The notes: generated by a model from the letters alone, not told the origin. Counted from the stretch's first letter, positions 55,127-63,811 are shown. The stretch is 64,000 nucleotides of DNA from Chitinophaga sp. CF418 (GCF_900142925.1 NZ_FRCN01000009.1:158494-222493), one strand, 5' to 3'. Translations and numbers: made by a program.

Positions 55127-56119
55127 ATGAATGAATTAATGAATAAGGCCGTAAAAACAAACTGGTTTTCCGAGCCTAAAAACGTCGCCACCGCAATAAT
55201 AGGTATTTCCCTTTTTGCCGGCTTAGGGTATGCGTTTGCAACCTATGTACTGCCATGGCTCGTTACCGTGACATGGAATCTGATCAACCTGGTCGTTGGC
55301 GGTGTAATACTCGGTTTTATGCTGCTGCTGGTCACCAGTAAAAAGTTCTGGCGCGCGCTGAAGTATTTCTCAGCGTTCATTGCCAACTACACGATTGGTC
55401 TGGCCATAGAACTGAATCCATTTGCGATTCTGCAGGCAAAGATCGATCAGGGTTATGAGGACAGGAACACCCTGTTCAAACAAAGCGCTAAACTGAAAGG
55501 TAAGCAGAGTGAATTGCTGGACAAGCTGAAAGAAAAGGAAAAGGAGTTACAGCTGAACATTCAGAAGGTAAAGATCCTGCAGAACGAAAATAAGAACAAC
55601 AGGCAGATAGACCTGTATGCCAACAATGTGATCCGCTGCAGGGAGTACATCGACAATGTAACGCCCATCGTGGGCGATCTGAACAAACTGGTCTCTTTCG
55701 CTGACGCTGCATATGATGAGAGTGGGATCATGCTGGAAGACGCCAAACTTGACCTGGAGGCGAAGAAGGACTTGTATTATTCCGTTACTACTGGTTTATC
55801 TGCCGTGAGCAGTGCCATGAAAGCCTTCAAGGGCGATGATGGTCTGAACCAGGATGCGGAAAAGGCCCTGGCGATACTGAAAGTACGTATCGGGGAGAAG
55901 ATCGGCCATATTAAATCGGCCATAGATGTTACTTCCCGCTTTATGGACGACAAGGTGCTGGAAGATAAGGCCAAATCGGCACAGGCGATAGAGCTGATCA
56001 ACAGTTTCGATATGCACGCTGATTTCAATTATACGCAATCTGCACTGAACAAAAACAGCGATAGCGGAAGATTGAAGGGCGTGCAGGCACCAGACAGGCA
56101 TAGAGGCTTACTGGATTAA
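55127..56119 (+). CDS. Membrane-anchored coiled-coil protein, PspA-like
   Basis: A 330-aa protein with two predicted membrane segments near the N-terminus (IIGISLFAGLGYAFATYVL at ~24-43 and LINLVVGGVILGFMLLLVT at ~50-68), then a long charged helical region (LKGKQSELLDKLKEKEKELQ...) and a C-terminal ~100 residues with alternating helices. The segment ELNPFAILQAKIDQGYEDRN plus the following coiled coil resembles PspA/IM30-type proteins, which bind and stabilise membranes, but I would not assign the family without a profile search. Linked by operon context to the OmpA-fused binding protein and the ABC genes. Confidence 0.7.
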   Translation: MNELMNKAVKTNWFSEPKNVATAIIGISLFAGLGYAFATYVLPWLVTVTWNLINLVVGGVILGFMLLLVTSKKFWRALKYFSAFIANYTIGLAIELNPFAILQAKIDQGYEDRNTLFKQSAKLKGKQSELLDKLKEKEKELQLNIQKVKILQNENKNNRQIDLYANNVIRCREYIDNVTPIVGDLNKLVSFADAAYDESGIMLEDAKLDLEAKKDLYYSVTTGLSAVSSAMKAFKGDDGLNQDAEKALAILKVRIGEKIGHIKSAIDVTSRFMDDKVLEDKAKSAQAIELINSFDMHADFNYTQSALNKNSDSGRLKGVQAPDRHRGLLD

Positions 56120-56164
56120 TATTTATCACAAACAATTTTTAAACATAACTAAACACAGTATAAA

Positions 56165-57931
56165 ATGGCAATCAAATTAAAACCCGCAGGAAAACTTTTC
56201 ATTATTGCTGCAGTAGTAGCAGCCGGTATCTTAGGCGTAAGATGGTATCAGGGCCGCCCGAAACAGGTGGGCGAATCGCTGGAAGTAGGTAAGGTAGTAT
56301 TGCCTGATGCGCCTGAAGCATCTTTAAGCGGTAACGCAATGCAGGCCCCTTTACCAGGCAATGAGCCTGCAGGAAACGGTGGTACACAGATCACCTGGTT
56401 ACGTATGGCATGGAACAGCCAGTTCTCGGCCATGTATGCCAATGGTGGTGTACGTACTACCAAAGGATCCTTGTTTGATAATGCAAAGCTGGACATCACC
56501 TATGTAAGGCAGGATGACTGTAACAAGCAGATGGCCGACCTGGTGAAGTTTGCGCAGGACTATAAAAAGGATCCCAACACGCCGGGTGTGCTCATCACCT
56601 TTATGGGAGACGGTATGCCTGCTTTCATGACTTCTTTGTCAAAAGAGCTGGATGCACTCGGAGCTGAATATCAGCCTGTGATCATACCTGTTACACACGG
56701 TAAATCATATGGTGAAGACCAGGTAATGGGGCCTCAGCAGTGGAAGGCTGATCCTAAAACCGCTATCGGTAAATGTGTGGCCGGTGTGCTGCGTGACGGC
56801 GATATCAATATTCTGTTGAAATGGGCAGGCGACAATGGTCTGAAGGTGAACCCTGATGAGACCACTTACGATGCTGCCGCTATCAACATTATTGCAGCCA
56901 ACGACTTCCTGGACGCGCCTAATAAATACATCACCGGTTATACCGAAAGCCGTAAAGTGGTGGTAAATGGTAAAACTACCGGTAAAGACACTACTGTAGG
57001 CGTGGATGCTGTTGCTACCTGGACACCCGGCGACGTAAACGTGGCTGTGAAAAAAGGCGGATTGGTGACTATTGCCAATACAAAGCAGTATGCTTCGCAG
57101 ATGCCCAACCAGACGATAGCCATCAAAAAGTGGGCATACGACCACCGCACAGATGTGGAGAACATGATCATTGCACTGGCACAGGCGGGAGACCAGGTAC
57201 GTTCCTTTAATGATGCAAAAGCTTTTGCCGCTAAAGTAAGCGCTGAGGTATATAACGAACAGGATGCTGCGTACTGGCTGAAATATTACAATGGTGTGGA
57301 GGAAAAAGATATCCAGGGACTGAAGGTATCATTGGGTGGATCTGCTGTATTTAACCTGCAGGACATGGCCAACACCTTTGGATTGGGTGAGGATAAAATT
57401 GACAGGTACAAAGCGGTGTACAACACTTTTGGTACCCTGATGGTGAAAATGTATCCTGCGTTGATGCCTTCATTTATGCCATACGAGAAAGCGGTAGATA
57501 AATCCTTCCTCTTCTCTGTGTTGTCAAATCACCCGGAATTGCTGGAAGGTAAGGCTATTGAAACGAAATATGCTTCCGAGATCACGTCAGAAGTATCATC
57601 GAAATCCTACAGCATAGAGTTTGAAACCGGTTCTGCTGTGATCAAGCCTTCTTCATTCAAAATGCTGAACGAGATCTTTGAATCTGCTGTAGTAGCGGAA
57701 GGGTTGAAGCTTGGTGTATACGGACATACAGACAATGTAGGTGCTGATGCAGTCAACGTTCCGCTGTCTGAGAAGCGTGCGGCTGCTGTACAAGAATACC
57801 TGGTGAGGAAAGGGCTTTCTGTGAATCGTGTAGAGGCGAAAGGTTTTGGTGCTGCCAAACCTGTAGCTGATAATGACACAGAAGCTGGCAGACGTCAAAA
57901 CAGAAGGGTGGAGATCGTCTTAGGCCAGTAA
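56165..57931 (+). CDS. Solute-binding-like domain fused to OmpA C-terminal domain
   Basis: A 588-aa protein with an N-terminal hydrophobic anchor (LFIIAAVVAAGILGVRWY, ~10-27), no Cys lipobox. Residues ~80-470 resemble a NitT/TauT-type periplasmic binding protein (ITWLRMAWNSQFSAMYANGG; VTHGKSYGEDQVMGP; GVLRDGDINILLKWAGDNG). Residues ~485-588 are an OmpA domain (SIEFETGSAVIKPSS; YGHTDNVGADAVNVPLSEKRA; FGAAKPVADNDTEAGRRQNRRVEI) that binds peptidoglycan. The binding protein would thus be tethered to membrane and wall, next to its cognate permease and ATPase genes. Ends in a strong terminator-like hairpin. Confidence 0.82.
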   Translation: MAIKLKPAGKLFIIAAVVAAGILGVRWYQGRPKQVGESLEVGKVVLPDAPEASLSGNAMQAPLPGNEPAGNGGTQITWLRMAWNSQFSAMYANGGVRTTKGSLFDNAKLDITYVRQDDCNKQMADLVKFAQDYKKDPNTPGVLITFMGDGMPAFMTSLSKELDALGAEYQPVIIPVTHGKSYGEDQVMGPQQWKADPKTAIGKCVAGVLRDGDINILLKWAGDNGLKVNPDETTYDAAAINIIAANDFLDAPNKYITGYTESRKVVVNGKTTGKDTTVGVDAVATWTPGDVNVAVKKGGLVTIANTKQYASQMPNQTIAIKKWAYDHRTDVENMIIALAQAGDQVRSFNDAKAFAAKVSAEVYNEQDAAYWLKYYNGVEEKDIQGLKVSLGGSAVFNLQDMANTFGLGEDKIDRYKAVYNTFGTLMVKMYPALMPSFMPYEKAVDKSFLFSVLSNHPELLEGKAIETKYASEITSEVSSKSYSIEFETGSAVIKPSSFKMLNEIFESAVVAEGLKLGVYGHTDNVGADAVNVPLSEKRAAAVQEYLVRKGLSVNRVEAKGFGAAKPVADNDTEAGRRQNRRVEIVLGQ

Positions 57932-57942
57932 CAATTAGCCCG

Positions 57943-57980
57943 GATAGCCGTCCGGCAAAAGCCCGGCGGCTATCTTTTTT
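57943..57980 (+). terminator. Intra-operon terminator/attenuator between binding protein and permease
   Basis: Arms GATAGCCG / CGGCTATC with a GC-rich inner stem, then TTTTTT. It lies between the OmpA-fusion stop and the permease start at 58004, in the middle of an apparent operon, so it may lower expression of the transporter core relative to the binding protein. Confidence 0.8.
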
Positions 57981-58003
57981 CTCCTTCATAAAATATTATC
58001 CGC

Positions 58004-58780
58004 ATGAAGAAATTATTTCAGCCCTTTGCTGTCATCAGCAGGCAGACATTCCTGATCCTGGTAATATCGCAGGTAATACTGGCACTGACGCTGTGGCATC
58101 TGACATCCGATGGGTTAATGCCGCAACCTGGTAAAGTGCTGGCAGCCCTGGCGCACTTATCCACCACCAAAGTACTGATAGATAATGTGCTGGTTAGCCT
58201 CTTACTGACAATGCAGGCCATGCTGTACTCTATTGCTATTACCCTGGTTTTCGCTTATTTGTCTGTATTGCCGTTTTTTAAAGGTATCGCATTGTTTATT
58301 GTGAAATGCCGGTACCTCACATTAGCAGGGCTCATTTTTGTATTTACCCTGCTAACGCAGAATGGTAGTGCACTCAAATTATGGCTGCTGATATTTGGTA
58401 TTGTACCCTTTTTTGTGACTTCCTTCCTGTCTGTCATCGTGCATATTCCCCAGCAGGAATATGACCTGTGTAAGACGCTGGGATATAATCGCTGGCGGAC
58501 CTTATACGAGGTGATCATCGTCGGGAAGGCCGACAAGGTACTGGAAATGGTGCAGCACAACTTTGCTATATCATGGCTGATGATAACAATGGTAGAAGGG
58601 CTCAGTATGAGTGAAGGTGGAATAGGAGCGCTGTTGATCAAATACAATAAGTATAACGATCTGACCAACGTGTTAGCATTGCAGCTGCTGATCTTCCTGT
58701 TGGGATTGTTCTTCGATTATCTGCTGGCAACTATCCGTAGCTGGCTATTTCCTTACACCAGATCACAGAAAACAACATGA
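58004..58780 (+). CDS. ABC transporter permease (NitT/TauT-like)
   Basis: A 258-aa membrane protein with about six hydrophobic helices and an EAA-type loop (EYDLCKTLGYNRWRTLYEVII), as in BPD_transp_1 permeases of nitrate/sulfonate/taurine importers. It overlaps the ATPase gene by four bases (ATGA). Together with the OmpA-fused binding protein it would form an importer; the substrate cannot be deduced. Confidence 0.85.
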   Translation: MKKLFQPFAVISRQTFLILVISQVILALTLWHLTSDGLMPQPGKVLAALAHLSTTKVLIDNVLVSLLLTMQAMLYSIAITLVFAYLSVLPFFKGIALFIVKCRYLTLAGLIFVFTLLTQNGSALKLWLLIFGIVPFFVTSFLSVIVHIPQQEYDLCKTLGYNRWRTLYEVIIVGKADKVLEMVQHNFAISWLMITMVEGLSMSEGGIGALLIKYNKYNDLTNVLALQLLIFLLGLFFDYLLATIRSWLFPYTRSQKTT

Positions 58781-59571
58781 TGACATACACTAAAGAAGAG
58801 GTGCTTTTGCAGGCGGAACATGTGAGCCTGAATTACGGTGACCGTTCCATTTTGAGGGACATCAATTTTACCGTCCGGAATATCGTACGCCCGGGTATGA
58901 GCCAGGGCCAGGTAGTGTCTTTACTTGGTAGGAGCGGTATTGGTAAAACACAGTTGTTCCGCCTGATGGCGGGCTTACAGCAACCATCTTCAGGAAGCAT
59001 TACCATATATGGTAATAAGGAGGTGGAAGCAGGCGACATGGGCGTTGTATTCCAGCATTATTACCTGTTTGAATGGAAAACCATTTATCAGTCATTGATG
59101 ATGGCCTGCAGGCAAAACCCCGCCTTAAAAGGAAATGAAAAAGATGCTATTGCCAAATGGGCTATTGCATTTGAAATAACAGACAGCCTGCATAAATACC
59201 CACAGCAATTGTCTGGCGGTCAGCGTCAGCGTGCCAGTATTATGCAGCAACTATTAAAAGGATCGGCCTTTCTCCTGTTTGATGAACCCTTCTCTGGACT
59301 GGATATCTGTGTATTGGATAAAGTAGTAGATATGTTATTGCAGGTATCAGTCTCTGATGAATTAAAAACCCTGGTGATCGTGTCGCACGATATTGAAACG
59401 AGTGTGGCTATTTCTGATACAGTATTTATCCTTGGAAAAGAGGAGGGGCAACCCGGAGCTACTGTTAAACAGGAAATAGACCTCTTGGAAAGAGGGCTTG
59501 CATGGCAAAAAGATGTACGGCGTGAAAAGGCCTTCGCTGATACATTGGAGGAAATAAAGGCCAATTTATAA
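58777..59571 (+). CDS. ABC transporter ATP-binding protein (NitT/TauT-like)
   Basis: A 264-aa ATPase with Walker A GRSGIGKT (51-58), signature LSGGQRQRASI, Walker B FLLFDEPFSGLD and switch His in VIVSHDIETS. Start overlaps the permease stop. Module-mates upstream are the OmpA-fused binding protein and coiled-coil proteins. Followed by a terminator at 59650. Confidence 0.92.
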   Translation: MMTYTKEEVLLQAEHVSLNYGDRSILRDINFTVRNIVRPGMSQGQVVSLLGRSGIGKTQLFRLMAGLQQPSSGSITIYGNKEVEAGDMGVVFQHYYLFEWKTIYQSLMMACRQNPALKGNEKDAIAKWAIAFEITDSLHKYPQQLSGGQRQRASIMQQLLKGSAFLLFDEPFSGLDICVLDKVVDMLLQVSVSDELKTLVIVSHDIETSVAISDTVFILGKEEGQPGATVKQEIDLLERGLAWQKDVRREKAFADTLEEIKANL

Positions 59572-59649
59572 TGTAATAACGGGTCAGCTCCTGTTATCCC
59601 TTACCTGAAATACCTGCGCAACAAGCGCATTTGTTAGCCCAACAAGAAC

Positions 59650-59671
59650 GGCCGCCCCATCTGAGGCGGCC
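59650..59671. terminator. Bidirectional terminator
   Basis: GGCCGCC / GGCGGCC arms with an eight-base loop, with a T-rich tail on the + side, between convergent genes. Confidence 0.65.
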
Positions 59672-59721
59672 TTCACTTTTATTCCAGGGGCCGGCTACGA
59701 ACCGGTCCCTGTGTTGTTTTA

Positions 59722-60291
59722 TCAGAGACGCTTGCGCAGCATGCTTAAAAAGACGGGTGTGATACCTAAGTAAGCAGCAATATGTTTTTGCGCAATTCTT
59801 TGTTCAAGACCCGGATAGCGCTTTTGAAACTGAAAATAGCGCTCCTCTGCTGATTGAGAAATGAGGGCTGTCATCCGGCGCTGATATAATACCAGCGCAT
59901 TGGCGAAGAAAATACGGAAGAAGCGTTCAAATTTAGGGACTTTCTCATACAGCTTATCCACGCTTTCATTACTGAGATAGAGTACTTCAGTATCTTCCAG
60001 GGCATCTATTGTATAAAAAGCCGGCCCCCCGGAGTGAAAGCTGGATAGATCCACTGACCACCAGCCTTCCGGGCAAAAGGTGACGATATGTTGAAGGCCT
60101 TTATCATCTGTGTTATACATGCGCAGGCACCCTTTCACAACAAAATAAATGTATCTGCTGATATCTCCGGTTTTCAGGAGCACAGTGTTTTTCTTCACCT
60201 TTTTAGAGAGCAGGAGGGCCTGAACATATTCGATTTCTGATGCATCCAGGGAGATGTGTTTTTCGAAATTCTTCAGAATTGATTCGTTCAT
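59722..60291 (-). CDS. Crp/Fnr-family regulator
   Basis: A 189-aa regulator with beta-roll region (VKKNTVLLKTGDISRYIYFVVKGCLRMY) and an HTH (IAQKHIAAYLGITPVFLSML). Architecture parallels the one at 52917. Targets unknown; it precedes the DUF1330 gene on the same strand by 55 bases with its own promoter likely between. Confidence 0.9.
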   Translation of the reverse strand: MNESILKNFEKHISLDASEIEYVQALLLSKKVKKNTVLLKTGDISRYIYFVVKGCLRMYNTDDKGLQHIVTFCPEGWWSVDLSSFHSGGPAFYTIDALEDTEVLYLSNESVDKLYEKVPKFERFFRIFFANALVLYQRRMTALISQSAEERYFQFQKRYPGLEQRIAQKHIAAYLGITPVFLSMLRKRL

Positions 60292-60346
60292 TCGGCTGTT
60301 TATTAAAAAGATGCTTGCACTGGCGGTGAGCTCCTGAGACGAATAA

Positions 60347-60760
60347 TTACAGGGATATTTTATTGGTAGCGATCAGCCGCCAGTCTTCCAGTGCAGCCAG
60401 CCTGTGTGGCTCGGCATCGGTAAGATACGCGTTACTATCTACAATATGGCGGAAAGTGAAGAAATCAGGATATTCAACTATCGCTATATCATCCCACTGC
60501 TCAGTATCCGGCGCCACGAGGCTTACACCTACGTTGCCGAGAAACAGTAATTTGACTCCATGTCCTGCGGCTATCCGGTTAAATTCCCTGACATATCGCT
60601 GCATATAGACCTCCCGGCCGGAACAGGGAGATGGGCCTGCAGGGTTGTTATAATCCGCATATTCTTTATAGCGCAGCAAATTTAGCATATATACCGGGCC
60701 ATCGGGCACTAATGTGCCTGTTGTCTGTAATGCTGATTTGTTGATCTCAGTTGTTCTCAT
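60347..60760 (-). CDS. DUF1330 family protein
   Basis: A 137-aa protein with the dimeric alpha/beta barrel-like DUF1330 pattern: GPVYMLNLLRYKEYADY, YMQRYVREFNRIAAGHGVKLLFLGNVG, DDIAIVEYPDFFTFRHIVDS. Short ferredoxin-like enzymes of unknown substrate. No signal peptide. Confidence 0.82.
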   Translation of the reverse strand: MRTTEINKSALQTTGTLVPDGPVYMLNLLRYKEYADYNNPAGPSPCSGREVYMQRYVREFNRIAAGHGVKLLFLGNVGVSLVAPDTEQWDDIAIVEYPDFFTFRHIVDSNAYLTDAEPHRLAALEDWRLIATNKISL

Positions 60761-60881
60761 TGTGTTTGCTACTATTTAGTTGGATCAATGGATGCGGGCA
60801 GGCCTGTCTGCACTCCTTTATTGTTTGTAGCAAAGTAACAGGATTGGGATAAGAATAAAATTAAAGTAGTTTTATAAAAAG

Positions 60882-60917
60882 CGAAGGCCGTTTCAGATTA
60901 TCCTGAAACGGCCTTCG
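60882..60917. terminator. Strong bidirectional terminator
   Basis: Fifteen-base perfect arms CGAAGGCCGTTTCAG / CTGAAACGGCCTTCG with a six-base loop and flanking A/T runs. It ends the orphan DUF4157 gene read from the - strand. Confidence 0.92.
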
Positions 60918-60941
60918 TTTTTTATTTTTTCCTGAGAAATA

Positions 60942-61565
60942 TTATTCGTGCATACTCTGCGTTCCTACCTGCATAGCCTGTGCACCCATCACGTCAGCTT
61001 CGTGTTCCAGTCCCGGGTCATCATTCACCGGAGTACCGGTTTTCATCTGTGTGGTAGCCTCTACACGTCCCTGCTTTTGCTGGGCTACGTGCCATGCTTC
61101 ATGAGGTAAATGCTGTTCCTGTCCGGGTGCTATATGGATATCCGTTCCCTGTGCATATGCCAGCGCATTCAATTGTGCCGGTTGGGAAGAGTTGTAGTGT
61201 ACTTTTACATCAGACATGCTCATGCCGGAAAGTTGCTCCACACCTGATTTTAACTGATCAGGCATACCGGTATTATTCTGTTTCAGCTGTGCGGTGAACT
61301 TCCCCATTACTGGTTGGTCTTCCTCTGGTAATGTCGCTTTCTGCAACACAAACTGTGCGGGTATTTCTTCTTCCATATCCTCCTGCAGTTGCGCGACAAA
61401 ACGACCCTGCAACAATTCATCCTCCTGTGCTTGTACGGGAGCATCACTGCTTTTCTTTTGGAAAGGTTTTACAGCTTTGAACTGTATGCCATTCTGGGAA
61501 GTATTTTCAGCAGCGGAACGGTGGGTGGTCTGCTCTCTTTGAAGGGTATGATAAGATTGGGACAT
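60942..61565 (-). CDS. Orphan eCIS-core (DUF4157) protein
   Basis: 207 aa from the ATG at 61563-61565; a TTG two codons upstream is less likely. The C-terminal half is DUF4157: MPDQLKSGVEQLSGMSMSDVKVHYNSS then IHIAPGQEQHLPHEAWHVAQQKQGRV with H155-E-A-W-H159. It lacks the N-terminal FF/LSIGxP motif of the two proteins in the eCIS cluster and has no extra C-terminal domain, only ~50 residues after the motif. Could be a stand-alone cargo or an adaptor; it is ~37 kb from the eCIS genes. Confidence 0.8.
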   Translation of the reverse strand: MSQSYHTLQREQTTHRSAAENTSQNGIQFKAVKPFQKKSSDAPVQAQEDELLQGRFVAQLQEDMEEEIPAQFVLQKATLPEEDQPVMGKFTAQLKQNNTGMPDQLKSGVEQLSGMSMSDVKVHYNSSQPAQLNALAYAQGTDIHIAPGQEQHLPHEAWHVAQQKQGRVEATTQMKTGTPVNDDPGLEHEADVMGAQAMQVGTQSMHE

Positions 61566-62007
61566 AAGCAATTAGGGAATTACAGCTGAAATTTAAGAAA
61601 TATCCTGGTTTATTTATGAGTTAATTTGGATAATATTGTAATTGTCTGATTTTCATGTGGTATGCCTAAACGACGTTACCCAGGTAAAGACTATTACTGC
61701 ATCGAACGCTCCCACTTCTGAATGCCAGGTAAAAGTACTGCCCCAGTACATTTCATACCCTACTATGTTGCCTATAGCCCCGGGAAAGCCGTTTAATAGC
61801 CCATTTTTAGTCGTGTCATGGTATTCTGAAGTATAATACCGGATGTCCAAAAGAAAAAACAGGTACGTTGGATGGACATAAATGTCCTAACACAATGGAG
61901 GCTATATATAATATAATAACCGAATTTATTGGTCGACTGGAAATTTATCCAATAAAAATTGTTAGAAATATACTTTTTAGTATAATTTTGTGCTGTAAAG
62001 TTGATTA
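61566..62007. other. 442-bp region between DUF4157 and tetR genes
   Basis: It holds the tetR promoter and operator at its right end. A TTG-initiated reading on the complement (61653-61850, with IVGYEMYWGSTF) looks protein-like but is not recognised and has no good start. Otherwise nothing clear. Confidence 0.4.
61959..61990 (+). promoter_or_regulatory. tetR promoter with overlapping operator
   Basis: TTG (61959-61961), 21 bases, then TAATTTTG (61983-61990), a good Bacteroidota -33/-7 pair. The perfect palindrome TATACT-TTTT-AGTATA (61969-61984) lies in the spacer and overlaps the -7 box, as expected for an autorepressor operator. Confidence 0.7.
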
Positions 62008-62601
62008 ATGATGTTGAGTAAAGCGGAAAGAACAAAACAGTTTATCCTGGAAACAGCAGCCCCTATTTTTAATCAAAAAGGGATATCTGGCGCTAGTATA
62101 GACGACGTGCTTGATGCTGCAAAAGTAACCAAAGGGTGCCTCTATGGTCATTTCGAAAGCAAGGAGGATTTGTCTTTGCAGGTGATTGATTTTTTGCTTG
62201 AGAATAATAGTAATAAAATATTAGCTGCAATAAGCAAGGGTAAAACGGCAAAGGCGAAGGTATTCGCTTTTCTTGACTTCTATAAGGATCCGTTGAATAC
62301 ACATATGGCCGGGGGATGCCCATTATTCAATGCGGCAGTAGAATCAGATGATAATTTCCCGGAAGTAAAAAAAAGGGTGGCTACGGCATTGCGTCAGGGG
62401 CATGAATTATTTACCAGGATCTTACAACAAGGTATTGATAGTGGAGAATTTTCTGACCAGCTTGATCCGGCCGCTTATGCTTTTAAAACAACAGCTGCTG
62501 TAGAGGGCGCTCTTGTCCTGTGCCGGGCCATGAATACAGCAAAGCCAATGTATGGATTGATTAAGGGCCTGAAAGCAGAATTAGAGAGTTACACCTTATA
62601 A
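62008..62601 (+). CDS. TetR/AcrR family regulator
   Basis: A 197-aa repressor-type protein; two consecutive Met codons (62008, 62011) can both start it. N-terminal HTH: FILETAAPIFNQKGISGASIDDVLDAAKVTKGCLYGHFESKEDL. The C-terminal ligand domain (GGCPLFNAAVESDDNFPEVKKRV) resembles TetR proteins that control SDR or oxidoreductase genes. Likely binds the TATACT-N4-AGTaTA sites upstream and downstream of its own gene. Confidence 0.92.
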   Translation: MMLSKAERTKQFILETAAPIFNQKGISGASIDDVLDAAKVTKGCLYGHFESKEDLSLQVIDFLLENNSNKILAAISKGKTAKAKVFAFLDFYKDPLNTHMAGGCPLFNAAVESDDNFPEVKKRVATALRQGHELFTRILQQGIDSGEFSDQLDPAAYAFKTTAAVEGALVLCRAMNTAKPMYGLIKGLKAELESYTL

Positions 62602-62617
62602 TTTTTTTGCCAAATAA

Positions 62618-62633
62618 TATACTAAAAAGTCTA
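62618..62633. promoter_or_regulatory. TetR operator copy 2
   Basis: TATACT-AAAA-AGTCTA, matching the tetR-promoter palindrome with one mismatch in the right half-site. Confidence 0.65.
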
Positions 62634-62674
62634 TTTTAATCTACGGTGATAGCTCCGTTTTTTACGGCTTAAAA

Positions 62675-62690
62675 TATACTAAAAAGTCTA
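62675..62690. promoter_or_regulatory. TetR operator copy 3
   Basis: Second TATACT-AAAA-AGTCTA, 57 bases after copy 2 and upstream of the SDR remnant and SDR/oxidoreductase genes. Confidence 0.65.
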
Positions 62691-62814
62691 AAATTAGCGG
62701 GTGTTTTATGCTGAGCCAGATCCATTTACTTTTTGTACGAACGGGGGAAGGAATGATCTAACTCTGATCCAGGTCAATAATTCAGACGTGAACAATCTTT
62801 AAAATCATTTGAAC

Positions 62815-63009
62815 GTGAAACAGACCATCTTAGTCACCGGGGCTTCACCGACACCGGTTATTGATATTTTATTGCAAACAGTAAGGGAAAAGGAACCAAA
62901 GTTTAGCTATCCGGTCGGTAAAGGTTCCTCAATGGCATTGCTGCTTCAAAAGTTTGCCTACAAAACTTTCGAGAAATCCATTTTAAAGTCAGTGAACGCT
63001 GCCAGGTAA
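62815..63009 (+). pseudogene. SDR gene with large internal deletion
   Basis: The frame from the GTG at 62815 starts like an SDR (KQTILVTGAS) but at residue ~12 jumps to what is normally the C-terminus (VIDILLQTVREKEPKFSYPVGKGSS...). About 170-200 residues, including the rest of the nucleotide fold and the YxxxK site, are missing. It is therefore inactive. It lies just upstream of an intact SDR gene and under the TetR sites. Confidence 0.7.
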
Positions 63010-63037
63010 CTCTTTTACTGGAATAAAAATTTAAACA

Positions 63038-63802
63038 ATGAAATTAAGAGATAAAACAATATTGATTACCGGGGGTAGTGCCGGTATCGGGCTTGAAGCA
63101 GCAAAACAGTTTCTGGAAGCTGGTGCGAAAGTTATTATCACAGGGAGAAATCAGGTAAAACTGGAGGAAGCAAAAAAACGGTTTCCTTCATTGATAACCA
63201 TAAAGAGTGACGCCGGGAATCAAGAAGACGCTGTGTTGCTTTTAAAACAGGTTAAAACGCTTGGTGGAATTGATATTTTATACAACAACGCAGGCGTATT
63301 GAGTCCTGCATCAAATTTCGGCGTGACGGGCGATGCTCATTATGAAAATGCATTGAACGAAATGAACATCAATTACCTTGGGGTTATCCATTTAAATAAT
63401 CTTTTTATGGAGATGCTGCAGTCAAGAGCTGAAAGTGCCATTATAAATACGACTTCAATATTGAGTTATGTTCCTTTAAATACGGAAGCAACCTATTCGG
63501 CCTCAAAAGTAGCACTACGTTTTTATACAGAAGCTCTCAGAGCACATCTACAGATCCTGAACAGCCGTGTAAAGGTGTTTGAACTGCTGCCGCCGCTTGT
63601 GGCAACAGAAATGACGGCCGATATGGACGGCAAAAAGATTACGCCGGAAAATGTAATAAAGGCGCTCATTGCCGGTCTTCGGAAGGACCGGTATACAATC
63701 CGGGTAGGCGATACAAAATTAGTCTACATACTAAGCCGGATTTCACCCAGGCTGATGTCTGGATTGATGAATCCAAAGAAGTTAAACGCGTTGCTAAAAT
63801 AA
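63038..63802 (+). CDS. Short-chain dehydrogenase/reductase (DltE-like)
   Basis: A 254-aa SDR with TGGSAGIG, LYNNAGVLS, Ser in NTTSILS, catalytic YSASK and an LPPLVATEMT segment. The C-terminal tail (VGDTKLVYILSRISPRLM) resembles DltE-type SDRs. Nine bases before the downstream oxidoreductase gene; likely co-transcribed and repressed by the TetR protein. Confidence 0.92.
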   Translation: MKLRDKTILITGGSAGIGLEAAKQFLEAGAKVIITGRNQVKLEEAKKRFPSLITIKSDAGNQEDAVLLLKQVKTLGGIDILYNNAGVLSPASNFGVTGDAHYENALNEMNINYLGVIHLNNLFMEMLQSRAESAIINTTSILSYVPLNTEATYSASKVALRFYTEALRAHLQILNSRVKVFELLPPLVATEMTADMDGKKITPENVIKALIAGLRKDRYTIRVGDTKLVYILSRISPRLMSGLMNPKKLNALLK

Positions 63803-63811
63803 ATTCGCAAT

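Noticed and set aside
61642..61836. 64-aa + strand frame before tetR
   Set aside because: Low-complexity and unrecognised; overlaps the opposite unresolved frame.
61653..61850. TTG-initiated - strand frame with GYEMYWGSTF
   Set aside because: No ATG, no match I can name, opposite an equally long + frame; left as unresolved rather than called.
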